A DNA stretch of 64,000 nt from Lachnospiraceae bacterium (GTDB lineage Bacteria > Bacillota > Clostridia > Lachnospirales > Lachnospiraceae). The position numbers and the translations under genes are program-made. Position 1 is the first letter of the stretch. Every line of letters begins with the position of its first letter. Location: contig JAFTWC010000006.1 of the NCBI GenBank assembly GCA_017465475.1, positions 1-64,000 of the forward strand, given 5' to 3'. Under the pieces are notes generated by a model. That model searched no databases and had not been told where the DNA came from. It saw only the letters and a program-made list of their open reading frames with translations. Positions 27,017 to 35,843 of this stretch are shown here, piece after piece.

Positions 27017-28303
27017 TTATTCTTCTACATAAAGTCCGGCGTCTACATATGCCTCCAACACCTTATAGTAAGATGTCTTCGGAGTTTTCAGGGTCTTAAA
27101 TAATAACGGCTTTTCATCCGAACGCCAGGAGTTGGTATCGCAGAATCCCCACAGCGTAATGCCGGTAATATTGGCTCCTTCCTTCTTTAACGCCAAAATA
27201 CGCTTCATGATGTCATAGAAGTAATTTGCCTGATACATTTCATTGGTACTTCCGATGTCAAGCTCCGTTACCTGCACCTCGTATCCTGCCTCCAAAAACT
27301 TCTTCATGGCAGTAATATACTTAATCGGGTGCGGGTCATCGTTGTCAGAAAGATGAGACTGCATACCCACACCGTCACATACTTTTCCGTCCGCGTTAAC
27401 AAACTCCAACAGCTCCAAAATCTGCGTTATCACGCCGTACGTACTATAATCGTTGTAAAGAAGAGATACCTGGTCTCTGATGCCGTACTGCTTTAACACA
27501 TCATCTGCAATCTGGAATGCTTTCTTCACAAATCCGGCCTTTACTCCCTCGTTACCATAAACCTCCTGCCAGCCTACACCGTCAGAATGAATAAATTCAT
27601 TTACTACATCCCAGGAATATACTACGGATCCGTTTTCATTGTCATACACATGCCCCATAACAGAACGAATGAAAAACTCCATACGGGCATCCATCACTTC
27701 CGGAGATACCAGTGCTCCGTTGCGGTCATAGTTTTCTCTGAAAAACCATCCCGGTGTTTGGGAATGCCATACCAGTGTATGTCCGCGAAGTCCCAAATCA
27801 TACTTTACACAAAGCTCGATAGCCCTGTCCGTAAAGTAGAAATTTAACTTCGGCACCACATCTTCTTTATAGTTTTCCGGAATCACATAGCCCAATGCCT
27901 TTGCATCTTCTACGGACATTTTTGTCGGAGAACCTCCTAAAATTGCATCCGGCTTCATCTCATTTTCCATAGTAATACTGGAATAATGTTCCTGTAACGC
28001 AGCCCAAATATCCATATCACTGAGCTGACGTGAATTAATGCAGGTTCCCATTCTTCCGAAGGTCTTGCCGTACGTATTCTTTAAGTTGATGCCCTCCGGC
28101 AAATTTGTGCCCATCGGCGTCGGAGTCGGTTTTTTCGTAGGTTCCGGCGCCTTTGTCGGCTCCGGTGTTGCCGTAGCTTCCGGTGTTACCGTTACTTTCG
28201 GAGTTACGGTCGGTGTTTCATTTGCAGGAGTGGTCTTACCGCAACCGGCAAGAAGTGCTGCTCCCAATGCGACTGCACAGAGAAAATAACGCATTTTTCT
28301 CAT
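27017..28303 (-). CDS. GH10 endo-1,4-beta-xylanase lipoprotein
   Basis: A 428-residue secreted lipoprotein: signal peptide with lipobox LLAGC (Cys21), a Pro/Thr-rich linker (TPEATATPEPTKAPEPTKKP region, residues ~28-65) and a GH10 catalytic domain (about 72-425). The acid/base Glu is in YSWDVVNEF and the nucleophile Glu in VQVTELDIG; HTLVWHSQTPGW and ITLWGFCD are further GH10 marks. It cleaves the xylan backbone at the cell surface. It is the last gene of a five-gene minus-strand cluster of xylan-active enzymes; the gap to the GH43 gene upstream is 15 bp. Confidence 0.95.
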   Translation of the reverse strand: MRKMRYFLCAVALGAALLAGCGKTTPANETPTVTPKVTVTPEATATPEPTKAPEPTKKPTPTPMGTNLPEGINLKNTYGKTFGRMGTCINSRQLSDMDIWAALQEHYSSITMENEMKPDAILGGSPTKMSVEDAKALGYVIPENYKEDVVPKLNFYFTDRAIELCVKYDLGLRGHTLVWHSQTPGWFFRENYDRNGALVSPEVMDARMEFFIRSVMGHVYDNENGSVVYSWDVVNEFIHSDGVGWQEVYGNEGVKAGFVKKAFQIADDVLKQYGIRDQVSLLYNDYSTYGVITQILELLEFVNADGKVCDGVGMQSHLSDNDDPHPIKYITAMKKFLEAGYEVQVTELDIGSTNEMYQANYFYDIMKRILALKKEGANITGITLWGFCDTNSWRSDEKPLLFKTLKTPKTSYYKVLEAYVDAGLYVEE

Positions 28304-28318
28304 AATATCTAACCTCCT

Positions 28319-30073
28319 TTACTGGAACTGCCAATAATCTACCGTATATCCTTCACCGCAGAATACAAACACTAAATCATGTACGCCGGTTACCTGCTTT
28401 AACAAATCTACCGTGATTTCATGATAGGTTCCGTCTGCCTGTCCGCTCACATCCAGATAACCGAGAACCGGACCGTTCAAATCATCCACACGAATCTGGA
28501 TTGCTCCGGTCTTTCCTGCTTCAGCCTTTACTGCTGCCGTGAACTTGGTTGCTCCGGTCTCACCGAAATCCGCATTGTACAATGCAACCCAGTCACCGGA
28601 CTCAATTTCGCAAAGCTCCATATTACCGGAACCGTACTGCTTACTTACCTCATCAGCCGGTGTGGTATTGATACCGCCCATGGTTGCCATGGTTTCCGCT
28701 TCAACCTTATCATACGGATTAAAATTCTTTACCGGTACCAACGACTCTTTGTTTGCTCTGGCAAGTTTCTCGAACACACCCTCCTCTAACATCTTAATCT
28801 GGGTTACATGGGTGGAACGATAATTCAAACCGGAAAGTCCTACCTGGTTGCTTGCAATACGAGTATGGTAGGTAATGTACCATTCACCGTTAAACTTAAA
28901 TATACTGTGGTGATTGTTTCCGCCGTTGCCCGGGAAATAATCGTTCTGATTCTTGAATACAACGCCTACATACTCAAACGGGCCCATCGGGTCTTTGGAC
29001 GTCATGTACGCAATCTGGGCATTGGCAAAGCCGTACTTCTGCTTTCCTTCCGCATCTACATTCCAGTTGGTACAATAAGAGTAAATGTAAGTATCGCCCT
29101 CTTTGTTAATAGCAGAATCTTCAAACAAATACGGAATATCAAAAGCTACCGGATCACAAGCAAGACTAATCATGTCATCTCCCAGCTTCACTACACGTCC
29201 TGTTCCCGGATTTGCAGCCTTACCTGCCGGCACACCGCCACCAAAGTATAAATATGCACTTCCGTCATCCTCTACCAACACTGCCGGGTCAAACAACCAG
29301 TCTACATTTGCACAGTTCGGTGTAGCACGGGAAATAAGCGGCTTACCGATCGGGTCAACAAAAGGTCCCGTCGGGCTGTCGGAGGTCAATACACCGATAC
29401 CGTTACCACCGTTTGCAAAGTAAACAAAGAACTTCATCTTTCCGTCGATCTCCTTATAGCCGGCAGTCGGTGCCCAGGAATTATTTCCCCAGGTGGATGC
29501 ACCGTTTCTTCCTGCCGCATTGATGGAACCGTGGTCGGTCCAGTTTACAAGGTCATCGGAGGAAATCACGTTTAAGGTATTAATCTTGCCGTAAGTATTT
29601 TCCTTTGCCTTGCCGTTTGCACCATACTCCACCACATCATTTGTCATGTAAATGTACACACGTCCGTCATATACCATAGCACACGGGTCAGCGCCGTAAC
29701 GCTGGGTCATAACCGGCGCATCGTAACCGATTTTCTTTAACGTCTTCGACCAGGTCAAACCATCGAACTCTGCCTTCCACTTTGCTTCCAGTTCCAGATT
29801 GGAACCATCGGTTTCAATTTTCGCAAAACTGTCCGGTATGGTTGTCGGAACCGGAACCGGAGTCGCCGTCGGCTTTGGAGTTGCAGTCGGCTTCGGTGTC
29901 GGGGTTGCGGTTGCTTCCGGTGTAGCCGTCGGTTCCGGAGTCGCGGTTGCTTCCGGTGCTTCGGTGGCTACCGGCGGCTCCGTCGGGGTTGCATCCGTCT
30001 GCTTTGTACCGCAAGCAGCAAATAACATGGTTGTCATGGCAAGAACTGCCAGACACATCATCTTCTTTTTCAT
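28319..30073 (-). CDS. GH43 + CBM6-like lipoprotein (arabinoxylan-active), paralog 1
   Basis: A ~584-residue lipoprotein (lipobox LFAAC, Cys21) with a long Pro/Thr/Glu linker (residues ~27-80). The GH43 five-blade propeller carries the expected acids: Asp in RYGADPCAMVYDG, Asp in DWLFDPAVLVEDDG and Glu in PYLFEDSAINK. The C-terminal ~130 residues form a CBM6-like beta-sandwich (KVEAETMATMGGINTT ... DLVFVFCGEGYTVDYWQFQ). The architecture matches arabinoxylan arabinofuranohydrolases, but beta-xylosidase activity is possible. The ATG at 30073 follows AAGGAG at 7 nt; the in-frame TTG before it is unlikely. It is closely related to the next two genes. Confidence 0.92.
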   Translation of the reverse strand: MKKKMMCLAVLAMTTMLFAACGTKQTDATPTEPPVATEAPEATATPEPTATPEATATPTPKPTATPKPTATPVPVPTTIPDSFAKIETDGSNLELEAKWKAEFDGLTWSKTLKKIGYDAPVMTQRYGADPCAMVYDGRVYIYMTNDVVEYGANGKAKENTYGKINTLNVISSDDLVNWTDHGSINAAGRNGASTWGNNSWAPTAGYKEIDGKMKFFVYFANGGNGIGVLTSDSPTGPFVDPIGKPLISRATPNCANVDWLFDPAVLVEDDGSAYLYFGGGVPAGKAANPGTGRVVKLGDDMISLACDPVAFDIPYLFEDSAINKEGDTYIYSYCTNWNVDAEGKQKYGFANAQIAYMTSKDPMGPFEYVGVVFKNQNDYFPGNGGNNHHSIFKFNGEWYITYHTRIASNQVGLSGLNYRSTHVTQIKMLEEGVFEKLARANKESLVPVKNFNPYDKVEAETMATMGGINTTPADEVSKQYGSGNMELCEIESGDWVALYNADFGETGATKFTAAVKAEAGKTGAIQIRVDDLNGPVLGYLDVSGQADGTYHEITVDLLKQVTGVHDLVFVFCGEGYTVDYWQFQ

Positions 30074-30109
30074 TTTCAATCTCCTTTATTTCTTCATTTC
30101 CTGCCGTTT

Positions 30110-31762
30110 TTACTGAAACTGCCAGTAATCTACCGTATAGCCTTCACCGACAAATACAAAGATTAAATCATGTACGCCGGTTACTTTCTCAGATAACTCT
30201 GCCGTAACCTCTTTGAAAGTTTTTCCGTCGGCATTCTCTCCAAATTCGAGAGTTCCTACCACTTCACCGTCCAAATTATCCAAACGAATCTGAATAGCTC
30301 CCCTGGTATTTTTCTTTGCATTTACGGCAGCCGTAAACTTCGCTGCTCCGCTCTCGCCGAAATCTACACCATATAAAGCCAGCCAGTCACCGTTATGAAT
30401 CTGATTCAGTACCATGTTACCGGAACCGAAGGATTTACTGATCATACCCTCCTGGGTGGTATTAATCCCTGCCATGGTGGCCATAGTCTCTGCCTCTACC
30501 TTTTCATACGGGTTGAACTTCTTCTGCTGTACCAAAGACTTATCATCAGCCTGCTTTACAGTTTCAAACAAACCGTCTTCGTTCAGATTAAGCTTCGTAA
30601 TATGAGTGGAACGGTAATTCAAACCGCTTACGCCGTACTCATCCGCCAGGATTCTTGTATGATAGGTAATATACCAGTCTCCGTTAAACTCGAAAATAGC
30701 ATGATGGTTATTGTTGTAATCACCGGCAAAATAATTGCCCGGATGCTTTAATGCGATACCCGCATAAGTAAACGGTCCCATCGGATTGTCGGAAACCATA
30801 TAGGCAATATTTGCATTGGTAAAGCCGTATTCTGCGGTTCCCGCAGCATCTACATTCCAGTTGGTACAGTAGGAGTATACATACTTATCTCCCACCTTAT
30901 TAATACCGGAATCCTCGAACAAATAAGGAATATCAAACGCCACCGGATCACCTTCAAGACTAATCATGTCCGCACCCAGCTTTGCCATACGACCGGTTCC
31001 CGGATTCGCTGCCTTTCCTGCCGGCACACCACCGCCGAAAAAGATATACGCGCTGCCGTCGTCATCAATCATAACTGCCGGGTCAAAGAGCCACTCTACA
31101 TTAGCACAGTTCGGCGTATTACGACTGATAAGCGCCTGACCAATCGGATCCTTAAACGGTCCCACCGGACTGTCTGCAGTCAACACGCCAATACCGTTTC
31201 CGCTGTTTGCAAAGTACAGGAAAAACTTCATCTCTCCGTCGATTTCTTTGCATGCAGCAGCCGGCGCCCAAGAGTTGCCTCCCCACTTTGCCGCACCGTC
31301 TCTTCCGGCAGCATAAATGGTACCGTGGTCGGTCCAGTTTACCAGGTCATCGGAAGAAATGACATTTAACGTATTAATCTTGGAATAGCTGTTTTCCTTC
31401 GGATTTGCAGAAGAATCATACTCGATTCTGTCTCCCGTCATGTAAATGTACACTCTGCCGTCATATACTAAAGCACACGGGTCTGCACCAAACCGCTGGG
31501 TCATAAGAGGTGTATCCGTTCCCAACGGTTTCATGGTCTCTGCCAGTGTCATCTCGGACAGCCATTCCGATACCGCCTTCGGTGCCGGGGTCGGCGTAGC
31601 CGTCGGTTCCGGTGTGGCAGTCGGTTCCGGTGTTACTTCCGGAGTTTCTGTCACCACCGGTGCCTCCGTAGGATTCGCACCCGTTTCATCTGCGCCGCAA
31701 GCCGTAAACAGCATTGCGGTCATCGCCAGTGTTGCTACCAATACTTTACTTCTTCTTTTCAT
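30110..31762 (-). CDS. GH43 + CBM6-like lipoprotein (arabinoxylan-active), paralog 2
   Basis: About 550 residues with the same order of parts as the downstream neighbour: lipobox LFTAC (Cys22), shorter Pro/Thr linker (residues ~28-58), GH43 propeller (RFGADPCALVYDG, EWLFDPAVMIDDDG, PYLFEDSGINK) and a CBM6-like C-terminus (KVEAETMATMAGINTTQEG ... DYWQFQ). The ATG at 31762 is chosen since GAAGGAA lies just upstream. It differs from paralog 1 in linker length and in many surface residues, so the pair may attack differently substituted xylose units. Confidence 0.92.
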   Translation of the reverse strand: MKRRSKVLVATLAMTAMLFTACGADETGANPTEAPVVTETPEVTPEPTATPEPTATPTPAPKAVSEWLSEMTLAETMKPLGTDTPLMTQRFGADPCALVYDGRVYIYMTGDRIEYDSSANPKENSYSKINTLNVISSDDLVNWTDHGTIYAAGRDGAAKWGGNSWAPAAACKEIDGEMKFFLYFANSGNGIGVLTADSPVGPFKDPIGQALISRNTPNCANVEWLFDPAVMIDDDGSAYIFFGGGVPAGKAANPGTGRMAKLGADMISLEGDPVAFDIPYLFEDSGINKVGDKYVYSYCTNWNVDAAGTAEYGFTNANIAYMVSDNPMGPFTYAGIALKHPGNYFAGDYNNNHHAIFEFNGDWYITYHTRILADEYGVSGLNYRSTHITKLNLNEDGLFETVKQADDKSLVQQKKFNPYEKVEAETMATMAGINTTQEGMISKSFGSGNMVLNQIHNGDWLALYGVDFGESGAAKFTAAVNAKKNTRGAIQIRLDNLDGEVVGTLEFGENADGKTFKEVTAELSEKVTGVHDLIFVFVGEGYTVDYWQFQ

Positions 31763-31818
31763 TTTCGTTTCCTTCTCCATTACTATTTATTTCTGTCACC
31801 CCATAGGTGTAACATTCT

Positions 31819-33297
31819 TTACTGAAACTTCCAATAATCCACAGTATAATTCTCGCCATAGAACACAAAAATCAAGTTGTGAACACCGGTTACCTTCTTT
31901 AACAACTCCGCCGTAACCTCTTTATAAGAACCGTCAGCGCCTTCGCCCACTTCAAGATAACCGACCACTTCTCCGTCAAGGCTATCCAAACGAATCTGCA
32001 TTGCGCCCTCACAGCCTGCCGGTGCCTTTACCGCAGCAGTAAACTTCGCAGCACCTTCCGTACCGAAATCCACACCGTACAGTGCCAACCAGGAACCGGA
32101 CGTAATGTCACACAATTCCATGTTACCGGAACCGCACTTTTTGCTCACTTCGTCTGCCTGGGTGGTGTTAAGACCGCCCATGGTTGCCATGGTTTCTGCC
32201 TCTACTCTTTCATACGGATTTAAGTACTTCTGCTGTACCAAAGAGTGACGATCCACGCTCGGAATTGTCGGAAGGCTTCCGTCCTCTGCCACCGTAACCT
32301 TACTGATTGCAGTACTGCGGTAACCGCCGGAAATTCCCATCAGCTTCTCTAAAATCTGGGTATGATATGCGATATACCACTCCCCGTTAAACTGAAACAT
32401 ACAATGATGATTATTGCCGTAACAACCGTAATAAGTACCCGGATTACGAAGTACAACACCCTTGTACTCAAACGGTCCCAACGGATTCTTGGAAGTCATG
32501 TATGCGATATCCGCATTATAGAATCCGAACTTCTTCGTACCTTCCTCATCTACGTTCCAGTTGGTACAATAGGAGTAATAATATGTGTCACCGATTTTGT
32601 TAATACCGGAATCCTCGAACAAATACGGAATGTCCATGGACACCGCCTCGCCTTCGATGCTGATCATATCTGCGCCAAGCTTTGCGCAACGACCGGTTCC
32701 CGGCTCTGCAAAGGACTTACCCGGGCCACCACCGAAATAGATGTATCCGTTTCCGTCTTCATCCACAAGTACCGCCGGGTCAAACAACCAGGATACATTT
32801 GCACAGTTCGGAGTCTGACGGGAAATAAGCGGTGCATTCAGCGGATCAACAAACGGTCCCACCGGACTGTCGGAGGTTACCACACCGATACCGTTTCCGC
32901 TGTTTGCGAAATATACAAAGAACTTCATCTTTCCGTCAATTTCCTTGTAGGCCACTGCCGGAGCCCAGGAGTTGTTACCCCATTTTGCCGCACCGGATGC
33001 AGAAGCCGCAAAAATCGTACCGTGGTCGGTCCAGTTTACAAGGTCATCAGAAGAAATCACATTCAACTTGTTAATAAGTGCATAGCTGTTTGGCTTAAGG
33101 GTACCGTTTTCATCGTACTCGTAAATATCACCGGTCATATACAGATACACTCTGCCCTCGTACACAATCGCATACGGGTCTGCACCGAGACGCTGCATCA
33201 TCACCGGAGTATCCATTCCGATTTCCTTTAAGGTATCTGCCAAGGTTAATCCTGCAAACTTTTCTTCCCACTTTGCTTTCAATTCTAAATTTGTCAT
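31819..33297 (-). CDS. GH43 + CBM6-like enzyme without signal peptide, paralog 3
   Basis: A 492-residue protein beginning MTNLELKAKWEEKFAGL. It aligns by eye with the two lipoprotein paralogs over their whole catalytic and CBM6-like parts (RLGADPYAIVYEG, SWLFDPAVLVDEDG, PYLFEDSGINK, DYWKFQ) but lacks the signal peptide and linker. The start has AGGAGGAAATC. It should therefore act in the cytosol on imported arabinoxylo-oligosaccharides. An internal deletion of about two residues (GGGPGKSFAEPGTG) marks it off from the others (GGGVPAGKAANPGTG). Confidence 0.92.
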   Translation of the reverse strand: MTNLELKAKWEEKFAGLTLADTLKEIGMDTPVMMQRLGADPYAIVYEGRVYLYMTGDIYEYDENGTLKPNSYALINKLNVISSDDLVNWTDHGTIFAASASGAAKWGNNSWAPAVAYKEIDGKMKFFVYFANSGNGIGVVTSDSPVGPFVDPLNAPLISRQTPNCANVSWLFDPAVLVDEDGNGYIYFGGGPGKSFAEPGTGRCAKLGADMISIEGEAVSMDIPYLFEDSGINKIGDTYYYSYCTNWNVDEEGTKKFGFYNADIAYMTSKNPLGPFEYKGVVLRNPGTYYGCYGNNHHCMFQFNGEWYIAYHTQILEKLMGISGGYRSTAISKVTVAEDGSLPTIPSVDRHSLVQQKYLNPYERVEAETMATMGGLNTTQADEVSKKCGSGNMELCDITSGSWLALYGVDFGTEGAAKFTAAVKAPAGCEGAMQIRLDSLDGEVVGYLEVGEGADGSYKEVTAELLKKVTGVHNLIFVFYGENYTVDYWKFQ

Positions 33298-33349
33298 ACT
33301 GATTTCCTCCTGTTATTGTCTTGTTATTTTTATTTCATTTTCCACTTCA

Positions 33350-34912
33350 TTATTTTTCATCAAAATAGCGAAACTTTGAAAACTCTGCCACACCACCGGT
33401 CTGCTCCGTGGAAAACAGAAACAATCCGAAACGGCACCCCACAAAATGGTCCAATTTAAAGAACAATTTGTGTGTATCACCTAATTTCTTAAACGCTGTA
33501 CCGTTCTCGGTTTCCGGCATACACCAGAAAAATTCTGCGGTATCTTTTCCGATGTTAAAATCACATTCCGCACGAAAGGTTACTTTCGCTCCTTCTATCG
33601 GAATCTTTGCAACGACTTTCCCCGGCTCGTTATTTACACTTCCCATACCGGCAAACTGTTCTGTCGGTGCTTTTTCCATCATCACAAGATAGCAGGTTCC
33701 TGCTTCCTTGGTCATGGCAATGAATCCGTAGTCTCCCTGCAATGTACAAAGTCCCGCATAATCACCGTCCGAAAGTTCACTTCCGTCTACGGTAACCTCT
33801 GCCGCACACCAAGGGCCCATGGTCCGCTGAGTCAATGTATTCACAGCCTGTACCAGATTTTTTGAAAGTTTTCCGGAACGAATCCGAAGATTTCCCGGCT
33901 TTTCCGTCACAGACCATAGTCCATTGTCCGGAGTATGATTCCACTGCCACGGGGCCTTTAAGGTTACTTTTCCGTTCTCGTCGGCAGAATACCGAAACTC
34001 ATCGGAACACCAAAGCGGTTTATAAACATAATCCGCCTTAGTTGTATTCGTCGTTAATTCTTTCGGTGCAGAACCACCTCCGAACACAGGAAAATCATTT
34101 TCCCAGGATACAGGCACTAATATCGGAATACGTCCTACTGCACCGTGATCCTGAAACATAACGGAATACCAATCCCCTTCCGGCGTATCCACGATACCGC
34201 CCTGTGCCACTCCGCTGTGTCTCTCATCCAAATCACAGGATAATACATCTCCTCCCGTAAACTCGCCAAGCAACGAATCGGCACAAAAACAAGCTTCGGT
34301 ACGGAATCCGCCTCTTGGCCAATGGATAAAGAACAAATAATACTTTCCGTTTATCTTGTAAAAATGTGCCCCTTCATATCCGAGAATCACATCCCCCGTA
34401 TCCTTTACAGCCATTCGATGCAAACCGCCCTCTTTCGGAGCAGTCAAATCCTCGTTTAATTCCGTTATATATATTTCTCTGTTTCCGTACGCAATGTAAA
34501 CCCTGCCGTCATCATCAAACAAAAGAGAATTATCATGAAAAAATCCTTCGATTATGCTCTTCTTCCACGGTCCCGCAATGTCTTTTGACGTATAAAGATA
34601 TGTTTTTCCGGTATCGTTCGCCACAAAGCACACATAAAACGTGTCCTGATGATACCGGATGGATGCCGCCCACATGCCTTTTCCGTAAATCCCCTTATCA
34701 TCGGCAAGACACTGTCCCGGAGTATCATCCAACGTTTCATACACATAGGATGCAATTTCCCAGTGAATCAAATCGTAGGAACGCAAAATCACACAGCCCG
34801 GCATAAAATGCATGGTGGTACTAACCATGTAATAGGTATCTCCCACGCGAATCACATCCGGATCCGGGTAATCTGTGTAAAGGATCGGATTATTTCCTTT
34901 TATCTGCCCCAT
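33350..34912 (-). CDS. GH43 beta-xylosidase-like enzyme, cytosolic
   Basis: A 520-residue protein with no signal peptide, of a different GH43 subgroup. The propeller has LYTDYPDPDVIRVGDTYYMV (catalytic base Asp), FFHDNSLLFDDDGRVYIAYG (pKa-modulating Asp) and GYEGAHFYKINGKYYLF (acid Glu). The C-terminal ~190 residues (from about 325) form a concanavalin-like beta-sandwich typical of GH43 beta-xylosidases. First gene of the minus-strand xylan operon, divergent from the AraC regulator. It would release xylose from short oligosaccharides; side activity on arabinose is possible. Confidence 0.9.
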   Translation of the reverse strand: MGQIKGNNPILYTDYPDPDVIRVGDTYYMVSTTMHFMPGCVILRSYDLIHWEIASYVYETLDDTPGQCLADDKGIYGKGMWAASIRYHQDTFYVCFVANDTGKTYLYTSKDIAGPWKKSIIEGFFHDNSLLFDDDGRVYIAYGNREIYITELNEDLTAPKEGGLHRMAVKDTGDVILGYEGAHFYKINGKYYLFFIHWPRGGFRTEACFCADSLLGEFTGGDVLSCDLDERHSGVAQGGIVDTPEGDWYSVMFQDHGAVGRIPILVPVSWENDFPVFGGGSAPKELTTNTTKADYVYKPLWCSDEFRYSADENGKVTLKAPWQWNHTPDNGLWSVTEKPGNLRIRSGKLSKNLVQAVNTLTQRTMGPWCAAEVTVDGSELSDGDYAGLCTLQGDYGFIAMTKEAGTCYLVMMEKAPTEQFAGMGSVNNEPGKVVAKIPIEGAKVTFRAECDFNIGKDTAEFFWCMPETENGTAFKKLGDTHKLFFKLDHFVGCRFGLFLFSTEQTGGVAEFSKFRYFDEK

Positions 34913-34943
34913 GTTTCCTACCTTTCCCTTCTCAATATTTTCC

Positions 34944-34964
34944 GGAGTACCCTTTGGGTACTCC
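34944..34964. other. Perfect hairpin in the intergenic region of the xylan operon
   Basis: A 9-bp perfect stem (GGAGTACCC/GGGTACTCC) with loop TTT, followed on the plus strand by TTTTCTT. It resembles a terminator, but no plus-strand gene precedes it; it lies in the leader of the minus-strand xylan operon. Confidence 0.6.
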
Positions 34965-34988
34965 TTTTCTTATATCAAGTTTAGCATC

Positions 34989-35017
34989 TTGCCAACTTCA
35001 AAACAATGGTGTATAAT
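34989..35017 (+). promoter_or_regulatory. Promoter for the AraC regulator gene
   Basis: TTGCCA (34989-34994), 17-bp spacer, TATAAT (35012-35017), 41 bp upstream of the start codon at 35059. The divergent xylan operon promoter must lie in the same 146-bp gap but has no clear consensus, as expected if it needs an activator. Confidence 0.75.
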
Positions 35018-35058
35018 TGCAATAAATTGATTTATTCTTTTACAAAGGAGAGAAAAGA

Positions 35059-35841
35059 ATGTACATCCATTTCGTAGCCCTTAACTGCCCTCAAGAGCCC
35101 AACTTTGTCCAAGAACGTAAGCACGGAATTATCGACTTTCTTTTTTTGCGTTTCCACTCCAATACAACCTTGATTTTAGGAGATAAAACGTATACCATAA
35201 CAAAACCTTGCATCTTTTTAATCGATTCCAACACCCCCTATAAATACTTTGCCAACAGTAGTACCTATACCGACGACTACTTGCATTTTGCTGCGGAAAA
35301 TCGTCAGCAATTCTTAAGTGAATTGACTTTTCCTTTGAACACTCCGATTTATTATTCAAACGATAGTTCAATTTCCGAAATACTAAAGCTCATTCAAACC
35401 GAACATGCCGAAAAAAACCGCCTCGCCGCAAAAACCATCGACCTCCTCATTCGTTGCCTTTTCGTAAAGGTTTCGGAAGTATGGTTACAAAGTCAGCAGT
35501 TAAACACCTCCGTACCGCACTACTACGATTTATTACAGGTTCGGGATGCTATTTTATCCTCCCCGGAACGTGCCTGGAAGGTAGAAGAACTGGCGGAAAT
35601 CGCCCACTTATCTCCTTCGTATTTTCAAGTTATCTATAAAAAAGCCTTTGGCATTACCTGTATGACGGAAGTTATCAACGCCAAGTTGGAACAAGCCAAA
35701 CTTTTGCTAACCTCTACCGAACATTCCATCAGTGATATTGCAACCGAAGTAGGATACAATGAAGTCTATCATTTTATAAGACAATTCAAAAAAAGCACCG
35801 GAATGACTCCCGGTGCCTTTCGAAAAAAAGTCGTATTATAA
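35059..35841 (+). CDS. AraC-family regulator of the xylan locus
   Basis: A 260-residue protein with an N-terminal cupin-like sensing domain (residues ~15-90; ILGDKTYTITKPCIFLIDSNTPY) and a C-terminal double helix-turn-helix (residues ~160-258; VEELAEIAHLSPSYFQVIYKKAFG and ISDIATEVGYNEVYHFIRQFKKSTGMTPGAFR). Position between the divergent GH43 operon and the convergent GH8 gene makes it the probable activator of both in response to xylan fragments. Ribosome binding site AAGGAGAG. Its stop codon is 2 bp from the GH8 stop. Confidence 0.92.
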   Translation: MYIHFVALNCPQEPNFVQERKHGIIDFLFLRFHSNTTLILGDKTYTITKPCIFLIDSNTPYKYFANSSTYTDDYLHFAAENRQQFLSELTFPLNTPIYYSNDSSISEILKLIQTEHAEKNRLAAKTIDLLIRCLFVKVSEVWLQSQQLNTSVPHYYDLLQVRDAILSSPERAWKVEELAEIAHLSPSYFQVIYKKAFGITCMTEVINAKLEQAKLLLTSTEHSISDIATEVGYNEVYHFIRQFKKSTGMTPGAFRKKVVL

Positions 35842-35843
35842 AT

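Noticed and set aside
32362..33231. 289-codon open frame on the plus strand
   Set aside because: Fully antisense to a GH43 gene with intact catalytic motifs; no domain or good ribosome binding site.
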